Positions 18,145 through 27,105 of a DNA stretch of 64,000 nt are shown one piece after another. The stretch lies in contig NZ_CP067395.1 in the NCBI RefSeq assembly GCF_017355525.1, positions 1,240,001-1,304,000 of the forward strand, in the 5' to 3' direction. Position 1 is the first letter of the stretch, and every line of letters begins with the position of its first letter. Under the pieces are notes generated by a model. It was not told the origin of the DNA, ran no database searches, and saw only the letters and a list, made by a program, of their open reading frames with translations. The position numbers were made by a program, and so were the translations under genes. The DNA is from Lysobacter enzymogenes. Lineage in GTDB: Bacteria > Pseudomonadota > Gammaproteobacteria > Xanthomonadales > Xanthomonadaceae.

Positions 18145-19206
18145 TCAGGCGCCGCCCCCTCGGCGTAGCCCCGACTCGCGCACGATCAATTCCGGCCGCA
18201 ACGGCTCGCTTTGCCGCGGTTTTTCTTGGTGTTCGTGATGTTCGCCCGACGCCGGCGCGGACTCCGCCGCCGGTTCGGGATTGAGCCGGGCCAGCAGCAT
18301 CCGCGCCGCGCGCGCGCCGAGCTCGGCGATATTGACCCGCATGGTCGTTAGCGCAGGGTGGACGTAGCGCGCCAGCGGAATGTCGTCGAAGCCGGTCACG
18401 GCGATGTCGTCGGGCACGCGCAGCCCGCCCTGGACCAGTCCGAACAGGCAGCCCAGCGCCATCATGTCGTTGGCGGCGAACACCGCATCGGGACGTTCGC
18501 GCGCGGCCAGCAGGGCGGCGCCGGCGGCGTGGCCGGAGGCTTCGTCGAACTTGCCCGGCAGCACCCATTCGCGCGCATCCGGCAACAGCCGCGCCAGCGC
18601 TTCGCGATAGCCGCGCAGGCGCTCGTTGGCGTCGAAGTTGTCTTCCGGGCCGGCGATGAAGGCGATGCGGCGGTGGCCCGCGGCGACGAGGTGCTCGACC
18701 ATCGCCTGCGCGCCGCCGTAGTTGTCGACGTTCAGCGAAGGCGTGTCGGCGCCGGCGTCCTGGGCGTTGATCAGCACCGTCGGCAGGGTCGCGGCCAGTT
18801 CCTCGGCGATCGACACTTGCGCGGCGGCATACGGCGACATCACCAGCAGGCCGTCGACCCGACCGCGCATCGCCCGCAGCGCGGAGATCTGTTCTTCCGG
18901 CTGGCCGTGGTAGCTCGACACCAACAGATGCAGGCGATGCTCGCGCGCGACCTGATCGACGCCGCGCACCAGTTCGGAAAAGAACTCGCCGTGCAGATCC
19001 GGCAGCACCACGCCGAGCGTCTGGGTGCGGCGGCTGCTGAGGCTGCGCGCCGCCGCATGCGGCGTGTAGCGCAGGTCGTTGGCGACGGCCAGGACGCGCC
19101 GGCGCACGTCTTCGGCGACGTTGCCATGCCCGTTCAAAGTCCGCGATACTGTCGCCACCGACACCTGGGCCGCGCGGGCGACATCTTTGATCGTCACGCT
19201 CACCAC
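18145..19206 (-). CDS. LacI-family sugar-responsive repressor
   Basis: A 353-residue regulator. The N-terminal helix-turn-helix is at about 4-30 (TIKDVARAAQVSVATVSRTL), followed by the hinge (YTPHAAARSLSSRRT) and a periplasmic-binding-like effector domain. The last 35 residues add a His/Glu-rich insert (GEHHEHQEK) before the usual LIVRESG end. It is co-directional with and upstream of the receptor gene. Operators 38 bp before its own start suggest autoregulation, and sites at 18103 and 2644 suggest control of the receptor operon and the ABC ATPase. Confidence 0.95.
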   Translation of the reverse strand: MVSVTIKDVARAAQVSVATVSRTLNGHGNVAEDVRRRVLAVANDLRYTPHAAARSLSSRRTQTLGVVLPDLHGEFFSELVRGVDQVAREHRLHLLVSSYHGQPEEQISALRAMRGRVDGLLVMSPYAAAQVSIAEELAATLPTVLINAQDAGADTPSLNVDNYGGAQAMVEHLVAAGHRRIAFIAGPEDNFDANERLRGYREALARLLPDAREWVLPGKFDEASGHAAGAALLAARERPDAVFAANDMMALGCLFGLVQGGLRVPDDIAVTGFDDIPLARYVHPALTTMRVNIAELGARAARMLLARLNPEPAAESAPASGEHHEHQEKPRQSEPLRPELIVRESGLRRGGGA

Positions 19207-19243
19207 AGTCTCGATCGCCCTTCGCGGCTGAAAGTGCGACGAC

Positions 19244-19296
19244 TGTAAACGTTTTCAGGAACGAGTGTAAAGCGCTTGTTATGAAAAGCGTTTAGA
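19244..19296. promoter_or_regulatory. Cluster of LacI-type operator sites before the LacI gene
   Basis: TGTAAACGTTTTCA at 19244-19257 is a good match. Two weaker CG-centred cores follow: AAGCGCTT at 19270-19277 and AAGCGTTT at 19286-19293. Such spacing would allow cooperative binding and autoregulation. Confidence 0.65.
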
Positions 19297-19389
19297 CGGT
19301 CGGAAAGCGCGCAAATCCCCGGCAAAACCATGTTGCGCCGCGTCATGCGGCGCGCTGCGCGCACGCGCAACGCGCCCTGCCCGTCTACT

Positions 19390-19677
19390 TCACAGACCGG
19401 CTTCCTGCGGCGTCTTGGCGTTGATCGCCAGCGCGTGGATGTCGGTGGTCATCAGTTCGCCGACCGCGGAATACACCGCGCGGTGGCGCGCCAGCGGCAG
19501 CATGCCGGCGAAGGCCTGGCTGATCACGGCGACGCGGAAATGGCCGCGCCCGTCCTGCGCGCCGGCGTGGCCGGCATGGCGATGGCTCTCGTCTTCGATT
19601 TCCAGCGACACCGGCGCCAGCGCGGCCACGATCGCGGCGCGGATCGCCTCGGCGCGCTGCTCGCGCGGCAGGCTCAC
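19390..19677 (-). CDS. bolA: BolA-family protein
   Basis: A 95-residue cytosolic protein of the BolA/IbaG family, which partners monothiol glutaredoxins in iron-sulfur handling and gene control. The core [16 protein letters not shown] and [25 protein letters not shown] carries the conserved His, and [15 protein letters not shown] closes the fold. The start is taken as the GTG at 19677, whose GTGA overlaps the stop of the upstream YciI-like gene. Longer frames contain only out-of-frame translation of that gene. Confidence 0.9.
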   Translation of the reverse strand: MSLPREQRAEAIRAAIVAALAPVSLEIEDESHRHAGHAGAQDGRGHFRVAVISQAFAGMLPLARHRAVYSAVGELMTTDIHALAINAKTPQEAGL

Positions 19678-19973
19678 GGCAGCACCTTGCGGAACGGCCG
19701 CACCTCGACCCGCGCGTACACGCCGGCGTCGACATAAGGATCGGCATCGGCCCAGGCGCGCGCGGCCTCGAGCGATTCGAACTCGGCCACGACCGCGCTG
19801 CCGCTGAAACCGGCCGGGCCCGGATCCTCGGCGTCGATCGCCGGACACGGCCCGGCCAGCAGCAAACGGCCCTGATCGCGCAGTTCGTGCAGGCGCTGCA
19901 AATGCGCGGGACGCGCCAGGGCGCGCTTGGGCAGCGCATCGGCGGCGTCGTAACCTTCGATCAGATACCACAT
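19674..19973 (-). CDS. YciI-family protein
   Basis: A 99-residue protein with the YciI ferredoxin-like fold: [36 protein letters not shown], and the ending [22 protein letters not shown]. The family's biochemical role is unclear. The ATG at 19973 has a GAGG ribosome site 8 bp upstream. The stop overlaps the bolA start, so the two are coupled. Confidence 0.9.
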   Translation of the reverse strand: MWYLIEGYDAADALPKRALARPAHLQRLHELRDQGRLLLAGPCPAIDAEDPGPAGFSGSAVVAEFESLEAARAWADADPYVDAGVYARVEVRPFRKVLP

Positions 19974-20076
19974 GACCAACCTCGGCGGAGCGGCGTGGGG
20001 AACGCGCATTGTAGCCCCCGCCGCGAGTCCGCCGCGGCCGCGCGAACTTGCCCGATGCGGCGGTCCGCAGCGCCGC

Positions 20077-20316
20077 TCAGCCGCCGTCGACCGCCACCGG
20101 CGCGGCCAGCAGGCGCGCGTGGCGGGCGCCGTGGCCCTCGCAGTCGGCGACCTGGGCCAGGGCGATGCGCTCGCCGTCGCACAGCCACAGCACCAGCCCC
20201 GGCCGCAGCCGCACGCCGGTGCGGCGCAGGTCCTGCAAGGTGCCGCGCGCGTCCAGGCGCAGGCAGCCGTCGGCCGCCGCGTAGGCGAAGTCGGCGAAAA
20301 TCCGGGCGTGCGACAC
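20077..20316 (-). CDS. Hypothetical protein
   Basis: A 79-residue protein not recognised as any family. A GTG start at 20316 is supported by GGAGG about 7 bp upstream. The sequence ([39 protein letters not shown]) looks like a small beta-rich cytosolic protein with no signal peptide. It lies between the effector terminator and the YciI-like gene, with 103 bp to the latter, and may share its transcript. Confidence 0.6.
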   Translation of the reverse strand: MSHARIFADFAYAAADGCLRLDARGTLQDLRRTGVRLRPGLVLWLCDGERIALAQVADCEGHGARHARLLAAPVAVDGG

Positions 20317-20343
20317 CGTCGGCCTCCGTGGCGCGGGCGGGCT

Positions 20344-20378
20344 CAAGAAAACAGCCCGCATCCGAAGATGCGGGCTGT
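20344..20378 (-). terminator. Rho-independent terminator after the isolated effector gene
   Basis: A perfect 12-bp stem ACAGCCCGCATC/GATGCGGGCTGT with loop CGAA is followed on the minus strand by TTTTCTT. It insulates the effector module from the genes beyond. Confidence 0.85.
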
Positions 20379-20420
20379 GCGTGCCGGCGGACCGGCGGCG
20401 TTACCGCGAGCTCAGAACGC

Positions 20421-21797
20421 TCAGGCGACCTTGGTCTGGGTCGACTGCTGGTTGCGCTGCTGCTCCTGCTGCTGGGTCTGCTGCTGCGCCGACTGCGGCA
20501 CGTCCTGCTGCAGGCGCTGGGTCGACTGCTCCACGCTCTGCTGGGTCGCCTGGTTGCGGTCGACGTAGGCGCGGTGGTGGCTGGGATCGTTGAGCTCGCC
20601 CTGCACCGCGAAAATGCCCTTGCCGTTGGCGTTGGGCACGACGTGGTCGATCTTGGTCAGGCCGCTGACGCGCGCGTCGTAGGTCAGCGTGGCCGCGGCG
20701 CGCTCGAGTTCCTTGTGGTCCTTGAAGCCGCCGAGCTTCTCCAGGCCGGTCACCGCCTGCTGGTACATGGCGTGGTCGCGGTGGTTCGGGTCCGACAGCA
20801 GCGGGCCGGCGTTGGGATCGCGCGCCGGGGCGTCGTGACGCGGCTGCGCGGTCTTGAGCTCGCGCAAGGTGTTCGGGCCGGCGATGCCGTCGACGGTCAG
20901 GCCCGGATGCTCGCGCTGGAACTGCTCGACCGCATGCTTGGTGCGGTCGCCGAACTTGCCGTCGGCGACCAGCGCCTTGCCGTCGGCGTCGCGGTAGCCC
21001 AGCGCGTTGAGGCGCTCCTGCATCGCCTTGACTTCCGGCCCGTGCTCGTCCTTGCGCAGCACCCCGTCGGCCATCGGCGCGGCCTGCGCGGCGGGCTTGT
21101 GGTCGTGCTTGTCGCCGGGCTTGTGGTCGTGGTTGTGCGCGTTGCCGGCGTTGACGCCCGGGGTGTGGACGATGCTGCCCTTGCCCGAAACGTCGCTGAC
21201 CTGGGCCTTGCCGGTCAGGTTCTCCGAATGCGGCGGGCGCTTGTCGGTGGTGATCGCGCCGCGGTCCATGTCGCGGATGTAGCGCTCCATCTGCGGCAGG
21301 TAGCCGGTGTTGATGTCGATATGGACGTGCTTGCCGAACGCGTTGGACTTGCCGTTGTTGAAGCCGCTCTGGATGCCCAGCGGCTCGCCGTACTCGATCT
21401 TCTGGCCCACGCGCAGGTCGGTGTTGCGCAGGTCCATGTGGCGGTACTGCGCGATCATCTCGCGGCTGGGGTCGTTGGCCGGCTTGTCGTAGATCTGGAC
21501 GATGCCGTCGGACGGATCGATCTTGCCGATGTAGCCGTTGGCCACCGCCGGCACCTTGACCGAGGCGTTGCCGTTGGCCTGCAGGACGAAGTCCTTGGAC
21601 ACGAAGTGGTCGCCGTCGCGGGTCACCGTGGCCTTGCCGTTGTAGTTGCCGAGCAGTTCCTCGCGCTCGCCGTTGACGGTGCCGTAGACGCGGCCCTTCT
21701 CGTTGCCGCGGCTGGGGTGATGGCGCTCGATGTCCTCGAAGTCGTGGACGTTCTGGACCTTGTTGCCGACCGACTCGACGATCTTGTAATTGGGCAT
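20421..21797 (-). CDS. X-T4SS effector: M23-like peptidase, PG-binding, XVIPCD
   Basis: A 458-residue protein predicted to be exported through the X-T4SS into rival bacteria. Residues about 60-165 resemble an M23 metallopeptidase: RHMDLRNTDLRVGQKIEYG near 119-137 and the ligand pair HVH at 157-159. The first zinc-ligand motif is atypical (H64-x4-D69 instead of HxxxD). A His/Lys-rich linker (about 212-235) leads to a peptidoglycan-binding domain (about 244-315). The C-terminal XVIPCD (about 333-458) has GLTKIDHVVPNANGKGIFAV and a Q-rich tail. The ATG has AAGGAG upstream. It lies 84 bp after a lipoprotein immunity gene. It is far from the T4SS locus but clearly of the same effector series. Confidence 0.88.
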   Translation of the reverse strand: MPNYKIVESVGNKVQNVHDFEDIERHHPSRGNEKGRVYGTVNGEREELLGNYNGKATVTRDGDHFVSKDFVLQANGNASVKVPAVANGYIGKIDPSDGIVQIYDKPANDPSREMIAQYRHMDLRNTDLRVGQKIEYGEPLGIQSGFNNGKSNAFGKHVHIDINTGYLPQMERYIRDMDRGAITTDKRPPHSENLTGKAQVSDVSGKGSIVHTPGVNAGNAHNHDHKPGDKHDHKPAAQAAPMADGVLRKDEHGPEVKAMQERLNALGYRDADGKALVADGKFGDRTKHAVEQFQREHPGLTVDGIAGPNTLRELKTAQPRHDAPARDPNAGPLLSDPNHRDHAMYQQAVTGLEKLGGFKDHKELERAAATLTYDARVSGLTKIDHVVPNANGKGIFAVQGELNDPSHHRAYVDRNQATQQSVEQSTQRLQQDVPQSAQQQTQQQEQQRNQQSTQTKVA

Positions 21798-21881
21798 CGT
21801 ACTTCTCCTTGTCGATGTTTCGTTCGCGCTCGCGCGCTGGGTGATGGGGCCGGACCCGCGTCGGTGGTCGCGGGCGCGCTG

Positions 21882-22469
21882 TCAGCGCAGCTGCAGGGTC
21901 AGCTGCCAGCACCCTTGTTGGTGTTCGAACACGTAAGCCTCGGGGGCGCCGAGGGTCTTGACCACTTCTTCGTCGGGCGAGAACTCGGCCTTGACGTAAT
22001 CCACCCGCGCCTTGTCGCCTTCGAGCTTGCGGTCGAGCTGGATCCGCGCCAGTTCGCCGTCGGCCTTGCCGGGCTCGAAGTACGACCATTGCGAATCGAT
22101 CAGGGCGATCCGGAACGGACCGGCCTGGGCGGCGGGCTGCTTCGAAATCAGTTTGGCCGGGTCCTTGAGCTCGCGCACTTCGATTTCCGGCGCGGTATAG
22201 GCGGCGCGCACGGCGGGGTCGCCGCCGACATAGGCCTCCAGGAAGCTGTCGAAACCGTCCTCGGTCTTGGCGCAGGCGCCTTCCGGCAGCGCCGGGCGCT
22301 CGGCCGCGGCCGCGGCCGCGGGCGCGGCGGGCGCCGCAGCGGCGGCGACGGGTTGGGCGGCGGCGGCCGGCGCGGCGGGCTGGGCCGCCTCGGGCGCGGC
22401 GGCCGGAGGTTTGCTGCATGCCGCCAATGCCACGGCCAAGGCGAGGGCCGCGATCCTTGCTTGCTTCAT
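21882..22469 (-). CDS. Putative immunity lipoprotein for the adjacent M23-like effector
   Basis: A 195-residue lipoprotein: MKQARIAALALAVALAAC gives a lipobox LAAC at residues 15-18, then an Ala/Pro-rich linker to about 75. The globular part has FDSFLEAYVGGDPAVRAAYTAP and ends with a Cys-containing strand (QQGCWQLTLQLR). The same pattern occurs in the lipoprotein at 38246-38752, which also precedes an M23 effector. By position and anchoring it should protect the producer's periplasm. The start at 22469 is chosen because it begins the signal peptide; an in-frame ATG at 22523 would add an implausible leader. Confidence 0.8.
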   Translation of the reverse strand: MKQARIAALALAVALAACSKPPAAAPEAAQPAAPAAAAQPVAAAAAPAAPAAAAAAERPALPEGACAKTEDGFDSFLEAYVGGDPAVRAAYTAPEIEVRELKDPAKLISKQPAAQAGPFRIALIDSQWSYFEPGKADGELARIQLDRKLEGDKARVDYVKAEFSPDEEVVKTLGAPEAYVFEHQQGCWQLTLQLR

Positions 22470-23112
22470 CCTGATGTTCCCCAAAACGTGCGTGATCCCG
22501 CGATGGCGCCAGTCTAGCCGCATGCCGCCCCCCGACGGCAGAGGCGCGACGACCGTTCGGCGGCCGCAACCTTACGTATAAAGATGTCGTCACTGCGTGG
22601 ATCAATTGCTCTAGAACGGCGCCAGGCCGCGCCCGACGGCCCACGACGGGCCGCTGTCGTTCATGCCGGCGCTGGACACCATCGCCCCCAGCCCTTACCC
22701 TAAACCCCGATTGCCGTCAGGCCGGATGCAGCAAACCCCGTCGCGACCGGAACCCCACGCCCGTCGCCACGTCCGTACCCGTACTCCCACGCACACCATC
22801 GGTGCGCCGGTACGCGTGCTTCGCTGTCGTCCTCCGCCCGCGCCCGCAAGCCTCCTAGCCCCAGCCGCCCGGCCCTGCCTGGCGCGCCGGTCGGAGCCGT
22901 TCGGGCCAAGCGCACACCTTTTTCGAGTGGTCCGTAGCACCCGCAGGGACGCTTCGTCCGGCATGCAGGGAACCCGGTTCGGGCGCCCCGCTTTTGGGAA
23001 TCCCGCTTCCACAGCCGGTTCCCATGCGCCGCGAACGAAGGCCTGGCGCGGCTGCGTGCCGCGCGCATCGTCGCAACAAGCTTTGCCGACGGCCCGGAGG
23101 GGCCGGTTCCTG
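22470..23112. other. Intergenic before scpA, no gene recognised
   Basis: This 643-bp divergent gap separates the immunity gene and scpA. It should hold both promoters. Open frames that continue upstream from scpA lack protein-like composition. No RNA gene or clear repeat was seen. A GGAGG at about 23096-23100 is the likely scpA ribosome site. Confidence 0.5.
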
Positions 23113-24054
23113 ATGACCCACCAAGCCGCGCCCGCCGACGAATCCACCGCGGACTCCCCCGCCGGTGACGCTGCGGGACAAAATCCGGGCCCGACCGCGC
23201 CGCAGCAGCAGGAAATGCCGCTGGCGGTGGTGCACGGCCAGCCGGTGCTGCAGATCCCGCAGGATCTGTACATCCCGCCGGACGCGCTGGAAGTCATCCT
23301 GGAAGCCTTCGAAGGCCCGCTCGACCTGCTGCTGTACCTGATCCGCCGGCAGAACCTGGACATCCTCGACATCCCGGTGGCGGACATCACCCGCCAGTAC
23401 GTCGAATACATCCAGGCCATGCACGAGATGCGCTTCGAGCTGGCCGCCGACTACCTGGTCATGGCCGCGATGCTGGCCGAGATCAAGTCGCGCATGCTGC
23501 TGCCGCGCGCGGTCAACGAGGAAGGCGAGGAAGAAGACCCGCGCGCCGACCTGGTCCGCCGGCTGCAGGAGTACGAGCGCTACAAGAAGGCCGCCGAGGA
23601 CATCGACAGCCTGCCGCGCCAGGATCGCGACACCGCGCCGGTGCAGGCGTTCGTGCCGGACCGCGCCTCGATCCGGCTGCCGCCGCCGGTGGAGCTGAAG
23701 GAACTGCTGCTGGCGCTGCACGACGTGTTCAAGCGCGCCGAGCTGTACACCCAGCACGCGATCAAGCGCGACGCGCTGAGCGTGCGCCAGCGCATGGGCG
23801 AGCTGCTCACGCGCATGGGCGACGGCGCGTTCCACCGCTTCGAGTCGCTGTTCGCGGTCGAGGAAGGCCGTCTCGGCGCGGTCGTGACCTTCCTCGGCGT
23901 GCTGACCCTGGCCAAGGAACAACTGGTGGAAATCGTCCAGGACGGTCCGCTGGCGCCGATCTACGTCAAGTCGCTGGCGTTGATGAAGGACCCGGACGAG
24001 ATCGAGCTCAGCAGCGAGTTCGATTCGGCCGCCAACGACGAAAGCGAAGCGTGA
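23113..24054 (+). CDS. scpA: Segregation and condensation protein A
   Basis: A 313-residue kleisin that bridges SMC heads in chromosome condensation, together with ScpB. The N-terminal 60 residues are a variable, Pro/Ala-rich leader. The conserved core begins at ILEAFEGPLDLLLYLIRRQN (about 65-85), continues with DIPVADITRQYVEYI and AADYLVMAAMLAEIKSRMLLP, and ends with the winged-helix region that contains GRLGAVVTFLGVLTLAKE. The ATG at 23113 follows a GGAGG. scpB and rluB follow in the same direction. Confidence 0.95.
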   Translation: MTHQAAPADESTADSPAGDAAGQNPGPTAPQQQEMPLAVVHGQPVLQIPQDLYIPPDALEVILEAFEGPLDLLLYLIRRQNLDILDIPVADITRQYVEYIQAMHEMRFELAADYLVMAAMLAEIKSRMLLPRAVNEEGEEEDPRADLVRRLQEYERYKKAAEDIDSLPRQDRDTAPVQAFVPDRASIRLPPPVELKELLLALHDVFKRAELYTQHAIKRDALSVRQRMGELLTRMGDGAFHRFESLFAVEEGRLGAVVTFLGVLTLAKEQLVEIVQDGPLAPIYVKSLALMKDPDEIELSSEFDSAANDESEA

Positions 24055-24187
24055 GCCGGCGCGCCGGCCCGTCCGCGACGCGGACCCCGCCCCTCCCGGC
24101 GCAGCTGCACCACCCGTACCACCCGCATCGCCCGGCCCCCGGCGGTTTTGCCGAATCCCTACTCCCGAATCCCGAATCCCGGCTGTA

Positions 24188-25156
24188 ATGGACCAATCGC
24201 TGATCACCCGCATCGTCGAAGCCGCCTTGCTCGCGGCCAACCAGCCGCTGTCGCTGGCGCAGTTGCACGCGCTGTTCCCCGAGGACCAGCCGCCGCCGCC
24301 GGACAGCGTGGAAACCGCGCTGCAGACCCTGCGCGACGGCTGCGCCGAGCGCGGCGTGGAACTGGTCGAGGTCGCCTCCGGCTTCCGCTTCCAGGTCCAG
24401 GCCGACGTGCACCCCTGGGTCGCGCGGCTGTGGACCGAACGCCAGACCCGCTACACCCGCGCCACCCTGGAAACCCTGGCGCTGATCGCCTACCGCCAGC
24501 CGATCACCCGCGGCGAGATCGAGCAGGTCCGCGGCGTGGCGGTCAGCAGCAACATCATCAAGGCGCTGGAAGAACGCGAGTGGATCCGCGTGGTCGGCCA
24601 CCGCGACGTGCCCGGCAAGCCGGCCCTGTTCGGCACCACCAAGGCCTTCCTCGACTACTTCGGGCTCAAGCGCCTGGACGACCTGCCGCCGCTGTCGGAG
24701 CTCAAGGACATCGGCGAGCTCGATCCGCAGCTGCCGCTGGACGGCGCGCCGATCCCGGCCGGGCTGGCCGACGACGCCGAGCCGGCCGGCGACGGCGTCG
24801 AGCCGGCCGCCAACGACGAAGCCGAAGCCGACGCCGCGAACCCGGCCGAAGCCGCCGCGGACGCCTCCGTCGAACCCGAACCCGAACTCGAAGCCGAGGC
24901 CGAAGCCGACGCGCAAGACCAAGACAACGAAGACGGCCTGGGCGACCAGGACGGCTCCGCCGCCGACGCGCCCGCCGCGCCGGCGGACGCAGAAACCCCT
25001 GAACACACCGTCCTTTCGGACGACCCCGAAGCCGCGCCGGGCGAGCGCGCGGCGGACGCGAACGATCACGAGCAAGACCAACACGCCGTCGAGACGACGA
25101 CCGTTCCGGAACTTGAGGCCGAGTCCGAAGACGACCGGCCGGAGCAAGACAAATGA
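24188..25156 (+). CDS. scpB: Segregation and condensation protein B
   Basis: A 322-residue ScpB with two winged-helix domains (residues 1-175; motifs LLAANQPLSLAQLHALF, TRATLETLALIAYRQPITR, LFGTTKAFLDYFGL). It dimerises on ScpA. Beyond about 190 it carries a long, disordered, acidic Asp/Glu/Ala tail of about 130 residues, which is not part of the core family. The stop overlaps the rluB start (ATGA). The 133-bp gap before it contains short CGAATCCC direct repeats near 24150-24180. Confidence 0.93.
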   Translation: MDQSLITRIVEAALLAANQPLSLAQLHALFPEDQPPPPDSVETALQTLRDGCAERGVELVEVASGFRFQVQADVHPWVARLWTERQTRYTRATLETLALIAYRQPITRGEIEQVRGVAVSSNIIKALEEREWIRVVGHRDVPGKPALFGTTKAFLDYFGLKRLDDLPPLSELKDIGELDPQLPLDGAPIPAGLADDAEPAGDGVEPAANDEAEADAANPAEAAADASVEPEPELEAEAEADAQDQDNEDGLGDQDGSAADAPAAPADAETPEHTVLSDDPEAAPGERAADANDHEQDQHAVETTTVPELEAESEDDRPEQDK

Positions 25157-26778
25157 CTGAAGAAACCCGTCGCAAGCTTTCCCTGAAGCGCGCCAGCGAC
25201 GCCGCGGCCGAAGCGCCGCGCCTGGAAGAACGCCTGCACAAAGTGCTCGCGCAAGCGGGCCTGGGCTCGCGCCGCGCCCTGGAGCAGCGCATCGCCGACG
25301 GCCTGGTCAAGGTCAATGGCGATGTCGCCCAGGTCGGCGTGAGCATCAAGGGCGGCGACAAGATCGAGCTGGACGGCCGCAGTTTCGTCGCCAGCGCGCT
25401 GACCGAGCCCTCGCGCGTGCTGATGTACAACAAGCCCGAAGGCGAAGTCACCACCCGCGAAGACCCCGAAGGCCGCCCGACCATCTTCGATTCGCTGCCC
25501 GCGTTGAAGGGCGCGCGCTGGATCGCGATCGGCCGCCTCGACATCAACACCACCGGCCTGCTGCTGCTGACCACCGACGGCGAGCTGGCCAACGCGCTGA
25601 TGCACCCCTCCTTCGAGGTCGAGCGCGAATACGTCTGCCGCGTGCGCGCGCCCGAGGGCGAGGACACCGTGCCGGACAACCTGGTCGACCGCCTCGCCCG
25701 CGGCGTGTCGCTCGACGACGGCCCGGCCAAGTTCGACGAGATCGAACGCATCGGCGGCACCGATTCGCACGACTGGTTCCGGGTCGTGGTCAAGGAAGGC
25801 CGCAACCGCGAAGTGCGCCGCCTGTGGGAATCGCAGGGCTGCCAGGTCAGCCGGCTCAAGCGCATCCGCTACGGCGGCGTGGCGCTGCCGCGCGAGCTGC
25901 TGCGCGGGCATTCGCAGGAACTGGCCGGCGACAAGGTCGAGGCGCTGCGCAAGGAGCTGGGCCTGGAAGACGGCCAGCCCTCGGCGCTGACCCTGCAGCC
26001 GGTGATCGGCCAGCGCAAGGCGGCCAAGTCGACCGTGCACCTGTCCGGCGAGCGCTCGCCCGGCTACGTCGGCGGCCACAACACCGCCGACGAAGGCCGC
26101 GAACTGCGCCGCTTCGACCACGTGCGCGAAGACCGCGGCGGCCGCGGCCGCGGCGGCCCGCGCAAGCACGGCGGCCTGACGGTCAGCGGCGAAGCCGCGG
26201 CCAAGCAGTCCAACAAGCCGTTCAAGACGCGCAAGGAAAAGGGCGTCAAGCCGCTGCCGGAAGGCAATCCGGCCGCGTTCCGCACCTGGTACGTGCCGGA
26301 AGGCGTCGAAACCGGCCCCAGCGGCCACCGCAATCCCGACGGCCGCGGCAAGAAAGGCGGCCGTCCCGGCGGCGCCGGCGCCGGCGGTCCCGGCGGCGGC
26401 GCGCGCGGCGCCGGTCGCGGCCGCGCCCAGGGCGCCGGCTTCGGCGGCGGCAACGGCGGCGGTGGCGGCAACGGCCGCAGCCAGGGCCAGGGTCAGCGCG
26501 CCGCGCGTCCCTACGGCCACCCGGGCAACGCCCCGAGCTTCCCGTCCGACCACGCCACCCCCGGCGGCTTCAATCCCTACGGCAGCGAGCGTCCGGCGCG
26601 CGGCAACGCCCGCCCGGGCGGCGCCAAGCCCGGCGGCCCCGGCGGCCGTGCCGGCGGTCCGCGTCCCGGCGCCGGCGCGCGTCCCGGCGGCGGCAACGCC
26701 CGTCCCGGCGGCGCTCCGCGTCCGGGCGGCCCGCGCGGTGGCGGACGCCCCGGCGGCGGTCGCGGCCCGCGCGGCTGA
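25153..26778 (+). CDS. rluB: 23S rRNA pseudouridine synthase, RluB type, with Gly/Arg-rich tail
   Basis: A 541-residue enzyme that isomerises a uridine in 23S rRNA. An S4 RNA-binding domain (about 24-80; LHKVLAQAGLGSRRALEQRI) precedes the RsuA/RluB catalytic core. The catalytic Asp lies in IGRLDINTTGLLLLTTDGEL. The core ends near residue 275. The last 250 residues are a basic, Gly/Arg/Pro-rich tail (RGGRGRGGPR, GAGAGGPGGGARGAGRGRAQ) that resembles RGG RNA-binding tails. Typical RluB is about 290 residues, so the tail nearly doubles it. It is coupled to scpB by overlap. Confidence 0.93.
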   Translation: MTEETRRKLSLKRASDAAAEAPRLEERLHKVLAQAGLGSRRALEQRIADGLVKVNGDVAQVGVSIKGGDKIELDGRSFVASALTEPSRVLMYNKPEGEVTTREDPEGRPTIFDSLPALKGARWIAIGRLDINTTGLLLLTTDGELANALMHPSFEVEREYVCRVRAPEGEDTVPDNLVDRLARGVSLDDGPAKFDEIERIGGTDSHDWFRVVVKEGRNREVRRLWESQGCQVSRLKRIRYGGVALPRELLRGHSQELAGDKVEALRKELGLEDGQPSALTLQPVIGQRKAAKSTVHLSGERSPGYVGGHNTADEGRELRRFDHVREDRGGRGRGGPRKHGGLTVSGEAAAKQSNKPFKTRKEKGVKPLPEGNPAAFRTWYVPEGVETGPSGHRNPDGRGKKGGRPGGAGAGGPGGGARGAGRGRAQGAGFGGGNGGGGGNGRSQGQGQRAARPYGHPGNAPSFPSDHATPGGFNPYGSERPARGNARPGGAKPGGPGGRAGGPRPGAGARPGGGNARPGGAPRPGGPRGGGRPGGGRGPRG

Positions 26779-26796
26779 TCGACGCGGTCCATGAGG

Positions 26797-26832
26797 CAAC
26801 GACGAAGGGCGCGCGAGCGCCCTTCGTCGTTT
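26797..26832 (+). terminator. Rho-independent terminator after rluB
   Basis: A perfect 14-bp stem ACGACGAAGGGCGC/GCGCCCTTCGTCGT with loop GCGA, ending in TTT, closes the scpA-scpB-rluB unit. The rest of the 327-bp gap 26779-27105 shows no gene and presumably holds the promoter of the serine hydrolase. Confidence 0.85.
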
Positions 26833-27105
26833 CCGGACTCGGGAAACCGGCGGCTCAAGCCGCGGCCAACGACGGGCCGGGCCCTGCCCGCCCCGCCAAG
26901 CCGAATCGGCGAGCCGGCCCATGCGGCGGCGACGGCACAACTTCGGCAAAACCATCGGCAACATCGAGCAAACGGCGTCCAACGCCTGCGCCCGTTCGCG
27001 CTCGCGCGCAATCCGGCCAGCGACACCGCAGTGTTTCGCCACGGTCACTTGTGCATTGCACAATTCCTGCCATTTTCCACACGTCCCTCCGCAGGAGTGC
27101 CTGCC

